A stretch of 64,000 nucleotides of DNA from assembly GCA_002633005.1 (NCBI GenBank), contig NMRA01000193.1:641005-705004 (forward strand). The letters run 5' to 3'. Numbering within the stretch: the stretch's first letter is position 1; each line of letters starts with the position of its first letter. This document shows positions 34,958 through 47,505 of this stretch, in pieces. Below the pieces are notes generated by a model. It did no database searches and was not told the DNA's origin. It saw only the letters and a list, made by a program, of their open reading frames with translations. The position numbers and the translations under genes were made by a program. Source of the stretch: Phoronis australis (taxonomy: Eukaryota > Phoronida > Phoronidae).

Positions 34958-34959
<2 letters not shown>

Positions 34960-34960
<1 letters not shown>

Positions 34961-36900
34961 GGCGCATAAAACGGCATAGCGAAAATGAATCACACGAACA
35001 AGCATGTAAAATAATATTTATGTGAATTCACACGTAAGGGGATGTGAGACTAATGGATGGTTTGGAACGATTGCATACGCAGGTGTAGCATAAAATATTC
35101 AAAAGCTGTCAGATCACAACGTTATGACAAATAACACTAAAACGGTAATTGATTAATTAAGTCAGACATGTGACAATGTTCAATGTTGTGCAGAAACACA
35201 CGTCCGCGTAAGTCACGCGCAATGAATACCTAACTGGTACACAATTTCAGTTAAAAGAGGAAAACTATACTGCTGGCTAATGCCTTGCGTTCAAAATCAA
35301 AATGAACACCAGGGCCTACTCAGACTGCTTGCCTACGAAACCAAAGCAGACCTTGAACATCAGAAGTCGTAAAAAATACTTGGTTGCGTACACATCCGAA
35401 AACAGAGGAACGTGTGTGCACCAGCGCGTTTGACTGACTCTTCGCGAATAAATAGCAAGGACTTTGCACGTGTAAGCAAAAGGCTGGCGTGCAAAATCAA
35501 AACGAACACCGTGGTTACAAATGTGTCACGTGCCTGCATCATGCACAGGTGGTGATCATGGGCACCTAAAAAATTTAAAATCGAACGCAGAGCCCAAAAA
35601 ACCCACACACAATCGTAACATGAACATTTACATGTAGTGACGTACAATTTAAAACACGCAGAGCACATGTGCGTCAGCGTAAGTGACTGATGTGGACTGT
35701 TCACCACCCTGCAAAATAAATTTGAACAACGTACGCGAAGTGTTGATATGCGCCCACCGTGTGCATTGCATATATTGCAGATACAATGGAGGTTACTATT
35801 TCAAACATCACCAAAAAAGGAACGTATGCCAGTAAGCAGAAAATAGCCTCTAGGGGGTGCTTAGAAAATCAGCAATGCTTTCTTCATCGCGAACATACCT
35901 GCCAAAATCCGCCATGAAAAATTTAACTGACGTGTATATACCAGCCCAGCCCACAAAACGGGTCCAACAAACCACCAGTAATTGTTATTTCTTCTGGTAG
36001 CATTTACGGTGCGCTACTCCTGCGTGTTTGCAACAAATTCGCGATCAAAGCACAAAAAATTGCCCAAAAAGCCGATTAGCACTGTCAATGTGCCACGCGT
36101 ACACATGCAAACCTAGTCTAAAGCGAGTTGGTTAACGATACAGCACCAAGTATAGTGGTTTTTGTAAAAGGACTGTGGATGCCAATAAACATGGGGCACG
36201 TTCCAAGAAACTGACTTAAAATTGATTTTTAACTTATGTCTTAGATTTATCTCAGTGTCCAAACTTTGAAACTTCCACAACAGGCGAGATCGTCAAAATT
36301 AAGACAAAACTTCAGTCAAATTTAAGATCTCTTTCTTTAGAAGGATTTGAGACGAATTTAAGTTTTATCTTAAAATTGACTGAATTTTAAGATTTGCCTT
36401 AGTGCTGAGCACGAGGATCTGTTCCCGACACCAACACTGAGTTTTGATCACGATAGTAGAAAATTAAGACATTATCCGTTCCACAGAAAATCCTTACCCG
36501 AGCCGTAAGACACAAATCTTGTAAAGTCAGGCAGCAGCTAAATCGACGTACCATACAAGGCCTTTAGCACGGCCTTAGTTTGTAATGTTAGACGTCGTCA
36601 CCGAACAAAAGTTCTCGAAGGTTCGAAGCACGTTGGGCGCCAAATGTAACAAATCAAATCTCCAAAGAACACCAAAACATGTATTTCATCTTAACACATA
36701 CATTTCAGTTCAGTTGCACATTACATACGCTCAATATCATATTTTCCAAAGAAGGAAACACACCCATCTCTGAAGCCTGTCTCTAGCGAAGTACCCGATA
36801 TAAACAGTCACGCCCCCATGATCCACGTAACAATTGAAAGGCTATACAGCGCACCGAGACTCAACGTAGACACTAAGAACAAGAATAAGAGAACAATAGC
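34960..36900. other. no supported gene; weak internal repeats
   Basis: The phrase GCAAAATCAAAACGAACACC recurs in diverged form near 35,289, 35,486 and 35,708, with CGTCAGCG/AAGTGACTG-like text near 35,200, 35,410 and 35,665. This suggests an old tandem of about 200-bp units. TTAAG-rich inverted segments occur at 36,220-36,410. No coding signal. Confidence 0.4.
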
Positions 36901-36907
36901 AACTAAA

Positions 36908-37165
36908 CTAGAAAGATTATTGAAAATTATATGACCTTTGCACCAAACGACCTCTTCCGGTGCAATATAGAATCTGATTATATAACGAATCAAAATTTAT
37001 ATACTGTCAAAAGTCATATGCTGAACGTACCTGCACCCAATTTGGAGTTATTTAGCCTCAAAGTAGGTCGGAAGAAGAATAAGAAGAATAAGAAGAATAA
37101 AATTGAAGAAAACCCAGGAACAACAGTACTCTGCGCTTACACACGCAGAGTAATAAGAATAAGAA
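36908..37165. repeat. repeat R2, truncated unit
   Basis: Joins the usual opening CTAGAAAGATTATTG directly to the last part of a unit (ATGACCTTTGCACC, TCCGGTGCAATAT, GGTCGGAAGAAG) and the terminal CTCTGCGC hairpin near 37,128-37,151. It is a deletion derivative missing about 1 kb. Confidence 0.75.
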
Positions 37166-38450
37166 CTAGAAAGATTATTGTCACGGAGTGACAATAAGGG
37201 ACTCTGCGCGTGCGTATTACTGGAATTATTATGGGAAGTTACTGACAGCAACTTGTTTACCAATATGAAAAGGAATTCTTCAAATTGTAGGAGAAATTAC
37301 ATATTAATTTTTTGATGACCTTTCCACTAATTGACCTCTTCCGGTACATTATGAGCCCCGATGAGGGAGTAATTGTTAACTCGATTAAAAGTGTCGTTAA
37401 TGCTAATAATAACAGATGTTTTACTTTAAGCACTTCAGAATACAAGATGAATGAAGTGGTCCAACTTTCAGTAGAAAAATGCACCTAATGACCCCATGGG
37501 TGCACCAAATTACCCGAAAATTTAGAATTTAAACTCAATCGCACTTAATAAACAGATATGTAATTTTGAAGTCTCTAGCTCAAAATTTTAGTTTGCACTC
37601 AATGACCTTTGACCTATTTTTTCTGATTGGTTAAGTCTATTGCAAAGAAAAGTAGGGTATTCAATTGGCGTGTTGACTTACACCAGTGTGCTGAAATTGA
37701 AAAGAATTCCTTGAAAAACTTAAGATATATAACATTTTGAACATTACATGACCTTTGCACTAATTGACCCTATCCGGTGTATTATAAGCGTCTTTAGGTG
37801 AATCATTGCAAAGCCCATGAAAAATATGTTTCATGCTGAGAATCACAGTTGTCTAACCGTTGACACATCACAATACTTGCTGATTGAAAAGGTCAAATTT
37901 TCAGAAGAAAAATGCACCTAATGACCCCGTGTTTGCACCAAATGACCTGATACTTTGGATTCCGAATTGAATTACCTGTGCCAATCAGAAATGTGAATTT
38001 GAAATGTCTAGCTTAAAATTTTAGTTTTCACCAAATAAACTTTGACCTATTTAACCTGATTGGTTGACCCGATTACTTAGAAAAGTAATATTTTGAATTG
38101 TCATGTTGACTTATACCTGTGCACCGAATTTAAAAAATATAGCTTTAAAACTGAAGGAGGAGTACCATTGGGAAAATTATATGGCCTTCGCCCAAACGAC
38201 CCCTTCCGGTGCATTATGGAATATCATTATATAACGAATCAAAATTTATGTACTGTCAAAAGACATATGCTGAATTTAAAGAACGTACCTGCACCCAATT
38301 TGGAGTTATTAAGCCTCAAAGTTGGTCGGAAGAAGAATAAGAATAATAAGAATCAGAAGAATAAGAATAAGAAGAATAAGAATAAAATTGAAGAAAACCC
38401 AGGAACAACAGTACTCTGCGCTTGTACGCGCAGCGAATTAAGAAGAAGAA
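37166..38450. repeat. repeat R2, full unit of about 1,285 bp
   Basis: Opens with CTAGAAAGATTATTG and a hairpin TTGTCAC-GGA-GTGACAA (37,178-37,194), then GACTCTGCGCGTGCG. Two related sub-repeats follow; the first carries AATGACCTTTGACCT at about 37,601 and the second the mutated form at about 38,035. After GGTCGGAAGAAG and an (AAGAAT)n tract it ends with the CTCTGCGC...GCGCAG hairpin near 38,413-38,436. No frame is open. Confidence 0.8.
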
Positions 38451-39768
38451 CTAGAAAGATTATTGTCACGGCGTGACAATAATGGACTCTGCGCGAGCGT
38501 ATTAAAGGAATTGTTATGGAAAGTTACTGACAGCAACCCGGTTTCCAATATGAAAAGGAATTCTTTAAAATTGTAGGCGAAATTACATGTTAAAATTTTG
38601 ATGACCTTTCCACTAACTGACCTCTTCCGGTGCATTATGAACCCCGATTAGGGAATAATTGTAAAACCAATTTAAAGTGTGGTTAATGCTAAGAATCACA
38701 GATGTTTTACTTTAAGCACTTAAGAATACAACATGAATGAATTGGTCAAACTTTCAGAAGAAAAATGCACCTAATGACCCCATGGGTGCACCAAATGACC
38801 TGGAAATTTAGAATTCAAACTCAATCGCACTAAGTTAACAGATATGTAATTTTGAAGTCTCTAGCTCAAAATTTTAGTTTGCACTCAATGACCTTTGACC
38901 TATTTTTCTTATTAGTTAGGCCTATTACGAAGTAAAGTAGGGTATTCAATTTACATATTGACTTACCCAAGTGTGCTGAAATTGAAAAGAATTCCTTGAA
39001 AAGCGTAAGAGATACAACCTTTTGAACGTTACATGACCTTTGCAATAATTGAACCTATCCGGTGCATTATAAGCCTCTTTAGGAGAATTAATGCAAAGTC
39101 CATGAAAAATATGTTTAATGCTGAGAATCACAGTTGTCTGACGGCTGACACATCAGAATACTTGCTGAATGAAAAGGTCATATTTTCAGAAGAAAAATGC
39201 ACCTAATGACCCCATGTTTGCACTAAATGATCTGAAACTTTGGATTCCGAATTGAATTTCCTGTGCCAATCAGACCTGTTAATTTTAAGTGTCTAGCTCA
39301 AAATTTCAGTTTGCACCTAATGACCTTTGACCTATTTCACCTGATTGGATGACTCGATTACTTAGAAAAGTATTTTTTTAAATTGTCATGTTGACTTATA
39401 CCTGTGCACCAAATTTGAAAAAGATAGCTTTAAAACTGAAGTAGGAGTAGCATTTTGAAAATTACATGACCTTTGCACCAAACGACCTCTTCCGGTGCAA
39501 TATGGAATATGATTATATAACCAATCAAAATTTATATACTGCCAAAAGTCATATGCTGAATTTTAAGACTGTACCTGAACCCAATTTGGAGATATTAAGC
39601 CTCAAAGTTGGTCGGAAGAAGAATAAGAAGAAAAAGAAGAAGAATAAAATTGAAGAAAACCCAGGAACAACAGGACTCTGCGCTTACACGCGCAGAGTAA
39701 TAAAATTGAAGAAAACCCAGGAACAACAGGACTCTGCGCTTACACGCAGAGTAATAAGCATAACAATA
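38451..39768. repeat. repeat R2, full unit, tandem to the previous one
   Basis: Same architecture: hairpin TTGTCAC-GGC-GTGACAA (38,463-38,479), two sub-repeats with TGACCTTTGACCT at 38,889 and 39,321, an (AAGAAT)n tract, then the terminal hairpin. The last about 47 bp (AATAAAATTGAAGAAAACCC ... CTCTGCGCTTACACG) is itself duplicated at 39,660-39,765. Confidence 0.8.
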
Positions 39769-39774
39769 AGTTGC

Positions 39775-41050
39775 TAACGTCCCGTCACATTAGCTAAATC
39801 CCTTTTCTTAGAAGAGCCTTTGGACAACAGCATTTTGGAGAAAATGACACTGGATTCACTCGGTCGTTTGATGTAACGAACGGTGAATACGCAGACACAA
39901 CTCTACCCGTTTACGGGCCCTTGCAACGCGGCAGCAAATTACATACATGTTAAGAGACAGTCTATATAAAAACCAGTAGATTTTCAAAAATCAATCTATA
40001 CGTCAAAATTCAAAATAACTTCTTGTTTTGTGCATGGATAGGTATCCTAACAAAATTCTTAGTGCCACAATTTGTGCACTCAATGACCCCTAACATCGCT
40101 GCTGGAGCACTACACCGCAAATGGTCATATTGGCCGTCTCCAAAATTGTACGTTTTCAGCAAAGAAAATAAGTAACTTTCAAAACAGATTGAAAAGTGTA
40201 CTTTGGCGGTTGGAATAACCAATGTATATTGTAAATAAATATTTGGCATTTACTCAAATTTGACGGGTTTGTGATAAACAGGGAAGATAATCCACAGACC
40301 ACTTTTCCTAGCTAATTTTGGTGGTCGTATATGTGACCCTCTTACCGCCATATTGCACCTTGTAGCTTTATGTAACTTTTTGAACATACAGCTAATAAGT
40401 ACAACTTGATGACTGAGCAAAATGTATTTTGCTTCAACCTCACATTTAGTAAAAACAGTTTTGCAAAGTTGTCGATTTTGGAAATAATGAGCAGAGTTTA
40501 CAGATAAATTGAACGAAATTTAACAAAACAATCTGTTTTTAATTGATACAAAAATCCCTTCTAAGCTCTTTCAAATGGAAACAAGTAGTTTTTTGGATGT
40601 ATTACGCGATCAGTTTCAAAACTGAACCCGCATATCTTTGTCCTGTGAGTCAGTTGACATTAGGTTTGAGGATAATAAACTTGTACATGTAACCCTCTTG
40701 TTTTCTTCCATTATCATTTATTTTACACTTTCAGCTCAATTAAAATGAAATAAATCCCTTTGAAGTTTGAATTTGCAAGAATTGTTATTGTAAAGACTGG
40801 TTTTGAAGCTATCATGTTGTTAAATACTAAATGAAGAGCGAAAGTCATTTCTGTTTCTTTAAAGAGGTTTCATCAAGTGCGATCACAACAGCTTTGTGGC
40901 TTTAGTCTGCCATACTAAAAACACTTCAGAACATCCGAGATACTGTAAAGTACCGCATAAAACAAGGCCAGTGGTAAAGTTTGAGCTTATACTATCCAAA
41001 GTAGAGGTTAATTTGTGACTGAACACTACTAGTCACGAAGTCGAATCATA
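39775..41050. other. no supported gene
   Basis: AT-rich non-coding sequence without recognised repeats. Confidence 0.45.
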
Positions 41051-41054
41051 TGCC

Positions 41055-41234
41055 ATGTTCACCGAAGAGAATTTTGTCCCGGTTCTCACCCAAGCAGAAA
41101 GTGTCTGTGCCCAAGATCTCAGAAGAAAATCTGAGCCAGGCATTGTCTTCACCATTTCACGGTGGATATTGGCTCAGTTTGGACAGGCTCAGAATTGGTA
41201 CCACCAAGTGAACCTTCGACTTCAAGAGCAATAA
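41055..41234 (+). CDS. small hypothetical ORF, 59 aa
   Basis: Starts MFTEENFVPVLTQAESVCAQ and ends VNLRLQEQ with TAA; the frame is also open for 12 codons upstream of the ATG. Composition is strikingly protein-like (RKSEPGIVFTISRWILAQFG, NWYHQ) beside AT-rich non-coding DNA. No family is recognised. It may be a small gene, a last exon or a transposon relic. Confidence 0.3.
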   Translation: MFTEENFVPVLTQAESVCAQDLRRKSEPGIVFTISRWILAQFGQAQNWYHQVNLRLQEQ

Positions 41235-41488
41235 GATCAAGTCACACGGCTTGGAGTTAAATGACTCAGCTTTCGTAGTGCTCGCCATATACATGTATCA
41301 TATTTTTATCGAATTTAATCGTAGCCTGTACTGTAGATACCTCACTAAGTGGCATCCGCAATCCCCGGTTGGTAGCTGTGAAACCCTCAGTTAAGAGATG
41401 GCTGGTGCCCCCCTTTAACAACAGTTGTTTAGCACCCCAACCCCGCCCCCTCTCCGGAAGACGCCCTGCTGCATCTGACCCCCCCCCC

Positions 41489-41541
41489 NNNNNNNNNNNN
41501 NNNNNNNNNNNNNNNNNNNNNNNNNNNNNNNNNNNNNNNNN
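41489..41541. other. assembly gap (53 N)
   Basis: Run of N directly after a poly-C tract. Reading frames across it are meaningless. The flanks (CCCC runs, GGGGGATTT) suggest a C/G-rich repeat that failed to assemble. A lone N at 44,321 sits in a similar C-run. Confidence 0.95.
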
Positions 41542-42171
41542 TTTTCGGGGGATTTGTAGGCAACTGTGATTTGAAAACCAAACATAAACACCAAACGTGC
41601 GGCATAAGAACAACATGAAGTAACGGCCATTAAAAACACTGGCATAAAGTAAGTCTCTCAATTCACAATTTACAACTGTCGAGCTAAAGATACCCAAAAT
41701 CATCAAATCTAGAAATTACAGTGTTCCATTAGAATTGTTTTATACTGTTTCATGTAACTAACGCTGTCTCTAGCATAACCGAAGGTCTCAAAAATAATTT
41801 CATATTCATGGAACAGGCCCCCAAAAATGAGTGACATTCATGTTGGGCTACTGCGACGGGGTCAATAAATTTCCAAGATAACGTAAACAGGGTCAGTCCA
41901 CTTGTGGCAGGAGGGGTTGCCGCAAGTAAAACAAGGTAGTTAAGGTGTAATTTGGCGCATTTTAAAGTTCAGTCAATTACAAAATACAAATTAGTGGCTG
42001 ACTTCTGTTCACAATAATTCAAAATTCTACGCTAGTACCGCAGAGCCACGATTTCCTCCACATCAAACTGCGCGATGCCCTGTCGAAGATCATTCTCTCT
42101 TGCAGTAACTTTCAGTTGCTTGCACCCAGATCCATTGTCTTTGCAGGAACGAGACATTGTTCTGCGAGTAA

Positions 42172-42402
42172 GCTAATCAGAACTGTTTTCTTCAAGTTCT
42201 GTTTGCTCCAACGTAGCCGTACTCACCATGGGTCGATCATCAAACTCATCATGCGACGAGTTGCTGTCATCAGACAATGACTCGTCGCTGTCACTAAATT
42301 CGTCTTCTTCTCCGTCCACAAAGTATTCTTCATTGAGTTCAGTTAATTCTTGCTGATCTTGATTCGGCAGTCCGCGGCAAGTGTCAATCAGATATCAGCT
42401 AC
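42172..42402 (-). CDS. candidate acidic exon of an unknown gene
   Basis: The minus strand is open for about 75 codons: DQQELTELNEEYFVDGEEDE, then SDSDESLSDDSNSSHDEFDD. This is a strongly acidic, serine-rich stretch like those of nuclear or phosphorylated proteins. Directly after it (RPM) stands a consensus donor, GTGAGT (GT at 42,225-42,226), although the frame also runs on to a stop at 42,172. The acceptor is not clear. No family is recognised. Confidence 0.4.
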
Positions 42403-42639
42403 ACGGTGATCACCCATATTGCTGTCTTGTCAACATGCCGTGACCTCGCGACCCCACAATGTCAAGCCCTTTTGACAAATTCCAGCGAATGAGGTCAGCG
42501 ATTTATTAGGTTGAAAGGTCGTAGCAAGCTAAAAGACTAGTGAGTGGCAATTCGGTTGAATTAACCTCGAATGCAATAAGTGAAATTACGTTGAATGATT
42601 GGATGAAAAACTCAAAGAACTTACTACATGCATAACTTA

Positions 42640-42990
42640 CTTGTAAACAGCGACGTCGTTGCTGCTGACCGTCGCTCGTCTTCAGCTGGTTAGGAATCGT
42701 CATTGGTCGATTCGGCCCTGATCCAGTACGACCTCCAAAACCCCGGTCCCCTGAGGTGGATCCATACCTCAGGTACTGCGATGGTCATGATGCCAGATGT
42801 TACTTCTTTGCAGCCAGATGTATGCTGAAGGTGCTTCCGCTGCTGCTGAACAGGTCTTTAACAGCTCTTTCCGTGATGTCTTAGTAAGCCCCATAAGCTC
42901 TTGGTGGTAAATCCTCTACAGCGAACATTCACCGGGATGTTGTAACACTTCCACCCATTGTCTGTGCAGTGATGTATCAGAGTCACTGCA
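42640..42990 (-). pseudogene. LINE C-terminal tail (same broad group as 49.4-50.3 kb)
   Basis: The minus strand, with a frameshift, reads WKCYNIPVNVRCRGF (42,900-42,945) and then APSAYIWLQRSNIW (about 42,790-42,835). It matches the end of LINE ORFs with a zinc-finger RT tail (..PVEVGCRGF.......SxWLWLRR..W). A further open stretch ending RPMTIPNQLK runs to a possible donor, GTAAGT, near 42,642. That part may be LINE tail or an unrelated exon. Confidence 0.6.
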
Positions 42991-42999
42991 TGAGAAAGT

Positions 43000-44015
43000 C
43001 AGGCAGATGCGGGAACATAACATGTCACGGATTTTTTGAAATATAGCTTAGTTTTACTCTTAGTTGGAATGGTCAACACCTAAAATAATTTCATTTAAAA
43101 TATCTAACTTCTTCACAGAAAACTGCCCCCTCGAAATTTTGGCTAGTTTATGGCTTCGGAAACCATCAAATTTTATCTTTTTTGGGGCATCACTGTGTAA
43201 CAACGACAAATTAATAGAAACTAAGTATGACATACTGAATAAACACAACTTCTGTCTACATGAAAGTGTAAAACTCATAGTTGAAACGTATTCGCAAATT
43301 AGCTATTTTGTTACTTTTTCAACCCACGTGAGTCAAGCTGTGCAACTGGTGGAAATGCCCTTTATTCGATCGTTATTTCTTTTACCGCGAAAAAACACTC
43401 AGAAAAGTAACATATTACATGTGAAAGCTGAGCCTTTGTAGAGTACATATCTATTAAAACATTTGTGGACAGCGACCTGTGTGTCCTGCATGCTTTGATT
43501 GAAACCACCCACTTTGCTGATATCGGTCGTCCTGTTCGCCATTACTGTCATACTCCCATTAACAAACCAACAACGTTCTAAACATTTATGAGTAACAAAA
43601 AACGATGTCAACAAGATCGTTAAGATTTTTCAAAGCTCGAAATCTGAATTACATTAAAATTCGTGCGGCTAGTGCTCAGAACATTACAGTTAAACCTGAA
43701 ATTACGGCCTCAAAACGATGACAATTGTCGGTCCTGTATCGTCTGCTTGACGTCTAGTAACGTAAAGCGGTTCCGAAAAAATAGTACGTATATTAACACG
43801 AGCCACGCCAAAAATCACACTTGATTGAATGGTTATTGCTAACCATACCTTTTAAGTACCGAAGACCTACGGGGAGCACTGATCCTGTAAATGTGAAAAT
43901 CTTCCGGGTAGTAATTTTTCTCCTGCTCATCTGATGGCGCACCGGTTTACCGAGTGGGAAAAATGAACCTTCTGTTGAACAAGTTGTACTCATTACGCAG
44001 TGCCAAGTCAATATT
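43000..44015. other. no supported gene
   Basis: A 125-codon plus-strand frame (43,064-43,441) is open but overlapped by a similar antisense frame, rich in F/I/L/K/N as AT-rich DNA would give, and without motifs. Not called. Confidence 0.35.
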
Positions 44016-44017
44016 TT

Positions 44018-44340
44018 CAGGGCGGATCCAGGATTTTGATTTAGGGGGGCCAGGGCACAGGAATAACCAAAATTTCGGCAAATGCGCCCGTCCAGCCTAA
44101 AGCGTGGGGATGCGGGAGTCTCGAATTTTTGGGATTGCGAACCTGTTGACTAAAAAAAACGGAAAAAACGGGGTTTGTTGAGGCCTATGCATTGTTCATT
44201 TGCTCCCCCCTCCGAGCCCCCCTGGTTGCGCTCGTGTGCTAGTCAGCGATTCACACCCGAACTGCCAAATGGTATCTGGTAGAATTTTAGGGGGGCCATG
44301 GCTCCCTTGCCCCCCCCCCCNCCCCCTAAATCCGCCACTG
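44018..44340. mobile_element. MITE family 2 (GGCGGATYYAGG ends), copy A
   Basis: Left end CAGGGCGGATCCAGG; right end in reverse complement CAGTGGCGGATTTAGG. The interior is G/C-run rich (GGGGGGCC on both sides) and non-coding. The termini resemble widespread hAT-type MITEs. A target duplication is not clear here. Confidence 0.7.
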
Positions 44341-44344
44341 ATTG

Positions 44345-46430
44345 TAGGGCGCGACCAAGCGTTTAACTTTGAGAAATCCTGCATTTTTGGCTACGTATTC
44401 AATGCACGGAAAACGTATATTTGCTTTGCCATTTCTATAGGAGTGTTTTCGCCAACCTCCACTCAACACTTCTTGAAGCAACGTTTCAGCCAGTTGTATT
44501 TACAATTGTCACCGGGACTTCCATTTTAGTGATGCAAAGTAAAGGACTGAAACGTAGTTTCGATGAAGCATTGCAGGTTTAGGTGAGAATGGACCAGAAG
44601 ATTCCAACCGTGATTATAGAACATCCCTAACACAATATGAATTCGAGATGTACATAAAAATACTACATAGGGCCAGGAATGTCATTGGTTAACCTGGGCA
44701 TCAGATGTAAACCACTAGCAGATCCAGAATTTCAAAAAGGGCAATTGCAGTGGTGCTATGAATTTGAAATACAGACAGACTACGAAAATGTGAAATTATT
44801 TTACGTAAGGTATCGGTGAACTTAAGTGATTTATTATCTAATACTCATGGAAACTCTGACTTCCAACACATAGAAAAACACATCAGTGCAGTATTTATTT
44901 CAAAACGCAGCCTTTGGTCATGGTTGACATCGGGCTATTGATAGGACACTTTAGTTTCCCACCCGTAAATTGATTATAGTGCATATGTGTATTATACAAG
45001 TGTGGGTGTTAAAGCTGGTTGTGAACGTTCAGTTTCGGGTATCGAGATCTTTAATCAAAAGAAGTAAAAATGAAACCATGGTCTACATCACACTCTAATT
45101 TTTGTCAACATCATACAAAAACAGGAAAAACGGAAAGTCCCCAAGATTGCATCTCTGGCAGTATGCTTCCAGGGATGTTAATACTATGTAATATATAAAA
45201 CAAGAAATCTCTAGGTGGTGCAGCATACATTATATTCATCTGAAACAAGACAATGCTGTCACATTCTTGCCAAATTCCATACATCAAGATACTTGGTTGA
45301 TAGAGAACCGCTAGAGGATGCCACAGCACTCAGACATGTCGTAAAATTTATGCCGGGCATACTCGCCTAAATAATGTAACACATACGTCAAATTGCACCT
45401 AGATTCATCAACCCAACTTTGTAAATATTGCGGTGCAGATAAACAAACAAATTGCCACACCGGGCGCCTCGGTGATTGCACCCATCAGAAAACCTGTCAG
45501 TCGTGATCATCTCAATAGGAACACATGAGCAAAATTTCAGAACTATCCTCCAAGCAATTTCAAGGACAGAGAGGCTGCTGCCAGAAATAATAATATTTAG
45601 TGGCACAGAATATTTTAAATCCAGCCGAAACTAGCAGTTTGTTCTCGTTTCCTCAACAGAAACAAATATACCATATTGCACGAAAATACATCAAGAAGAA
45701 ACTTGGTAGATATAGAGGCATACATAAAGAAAACCTAAATTGCCTTTAAGCATTGCTGTAGTGGCGCGTAGGCATAGGTAGGCGCAACCAACCACCGTTT
45801 GGCATTTGAACGTAGTGCCTTACGCACCATAAGTTACGTTCAGTGCTCAGGGTGATTTGGTGGGCTTTGGGCGCCTACTTACCCTTAATTTTACCCCTAC
45901 AGCACTACCATTAAAGGCCACCATAGGATATCGTTCAATCAACAATCAGTGTCAGTCGTGCTCATCTCAATGGCAACATTTCTGTACAGGTTACATAGGT
46001 ACGCCAGGAAGTAGGAAAACGTGAGTATCTCGATAACTGAAACTTATTTGCGAAATTTGATGAAAACCAGTCAAGAAACTTGCTCGATAAAGAGACTAAC
46101 ATGAAGAAGTAAAGTTGCCACTAGGGGCCCAGTGGTAGTCAAATACATCCCAAAACTTTCTTGTGTCATCTCATTTGTAAAATTTCAAATCCACCAAGGA
46201 TTTGGAGATGCAGCAGTAGATGCCAGACAAAAAGACCGGATGAAAGCATAATGGGCCTATACACACATGCTTGCAAACAGTCATACAGAACAAGGCAAAA
46301 GTAATCAGACAATACAAATATTTGCCCCACTTGATGGCTGGTCCTGTTAATGCAAAAATGACTGGTAATAATTACCACAGCTAATTACAGAATGTCTTAG
46401 CCACCATACTAACAATCCTGTTTCCCTTCA
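44345..46430. repeat. diverged tandem-like repeat tract, about 400-bp period
   Basis: Text such as GTCAGTCGTG(A/C)TCATCTCAAT recurs at about 45,497 and 45,953. Text such as ACTTGGTWGATAGAG recurs at about 45,290, 45,700 and 46,080. Divergence is high. No coding signal was found in the short frames here. Confidence 0.35.
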
Positions 46431-46437
46431 TTTTCAG

Positions 46438-46517
46438 TCACAAAGGAAGACCACTTTGACCACGACTTCTACTTTTGCCCCAGCTGTCCTGGCAAGGAAT
46501 TCCGGGTTATTTTGTGA
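46438..46517 (+). CDS. possible 3'-terminal exon
   Basis: A strong acceptor (TGTTTCCCTTCATTTTCAG) precedes an open frame TKEDHFDHDFYFCPSCPG, KEFRVIL, stop at 46,515-46,517. A CPSC knuckle-like pair is visible. No upstream partner exon or poly(A) signal close by was identified. Confidence 0.25.
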
Positions 46518-47505
46518 GGATACGTTTGACTTGTACTGTATATTAATGTATACAAATAACCTGGAAATGACAGTTAAAGGGGCACTCTTGGCGTGAGAAT
46601 TAATTTCACAGAAAATATCATGAAATCTAACTCACTAGCAACATTACTTCATAGCAATAGACACACCATAAGGTGCACAACAAAAATACAGTAACACTGA
46701 TGATTACGATCTACATGGATACTGCTCAAGATATTCAAACAGCAGTTCTGTGATTGTGTCCTTCGGATCTCGTTTGTTGAGAACACCTCACTGGATCGCT
46801 TTTTGACCAGTTATCAGCCCTTCGTTGAACGCATCACTCAAAAACATCTTTACGCTTTCAGTCATTATTTCAGACCTTTATGATGACTTCAGAGCCCACC
46901 CAATTACGCTGTATGGCTCTCCTGCTGTTTGGGTACTACCTGCCTGCATTTTTACACCTGTAAATGTAAAACTCAATAAGATAGTATATGTTATCTAGTC
47001 CATTGGCAGGCTACCAGAACAACAATTGTCAAACACTCGTGAACACCACTCACACACCTAATTGTAAGCTGATCCCTGTTCACACAAATCACAAACACAG
47101 CTTTTGCAACCAATAACCAGTTCAAAAACTCACGTGACTAAGAATCATATGCATGACTCAGGGAAGACTGTGTGAGGAGTGTTTAAAGGTAAAAAAGCTG
47201 GATGCAACACCAGGAGCCAATCTTTTTGAATGGGTAGCCATGTTTTGTTAATTCACAAAATGAGCTTACAAAATCCAAATGCTGTGGTCATAAGTGAGAG
47301 AGTTGTGATGTTTGAGTGGTCTGATTGATACATTAATCCACCTAAAAAAATCCAGTCTAAATTTGTGCGAATGTCCAAGCCATGGCTGCGTAGGCTGTTG
47401 AGTAGCATGTTCCACAACAGCTTCACTTTTTGTTGGGTTGTAAAATAGAACATCACACAGCCCATTTCCATGTTGACTATTAAGTCAACTTGGAACAGTC
47501 AGTGA

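Noticed and set aside
34625-35005. 126-codon minus-strand frame with a (TH)n run
   Set aside because: It is the translation of the (TG)n microsatellite and its flanks; no coding evidence.
37166-39768. Helitron identity for repeat R2
   Set aside because: There is a terminal hairpin, but the expected CTRR 3' end is absent and no Rep/helicase text was seen, so the class is left open.
41266-41706. Frames crossing the N gap
   Set aside because: They depend on unknown bases translated as X.
43064-43441. 125-codon plus-strand frame
   Set aside because: Overlapped by an antisense frame, AT-driven composition, no motif, no splice context. Left open but not called.
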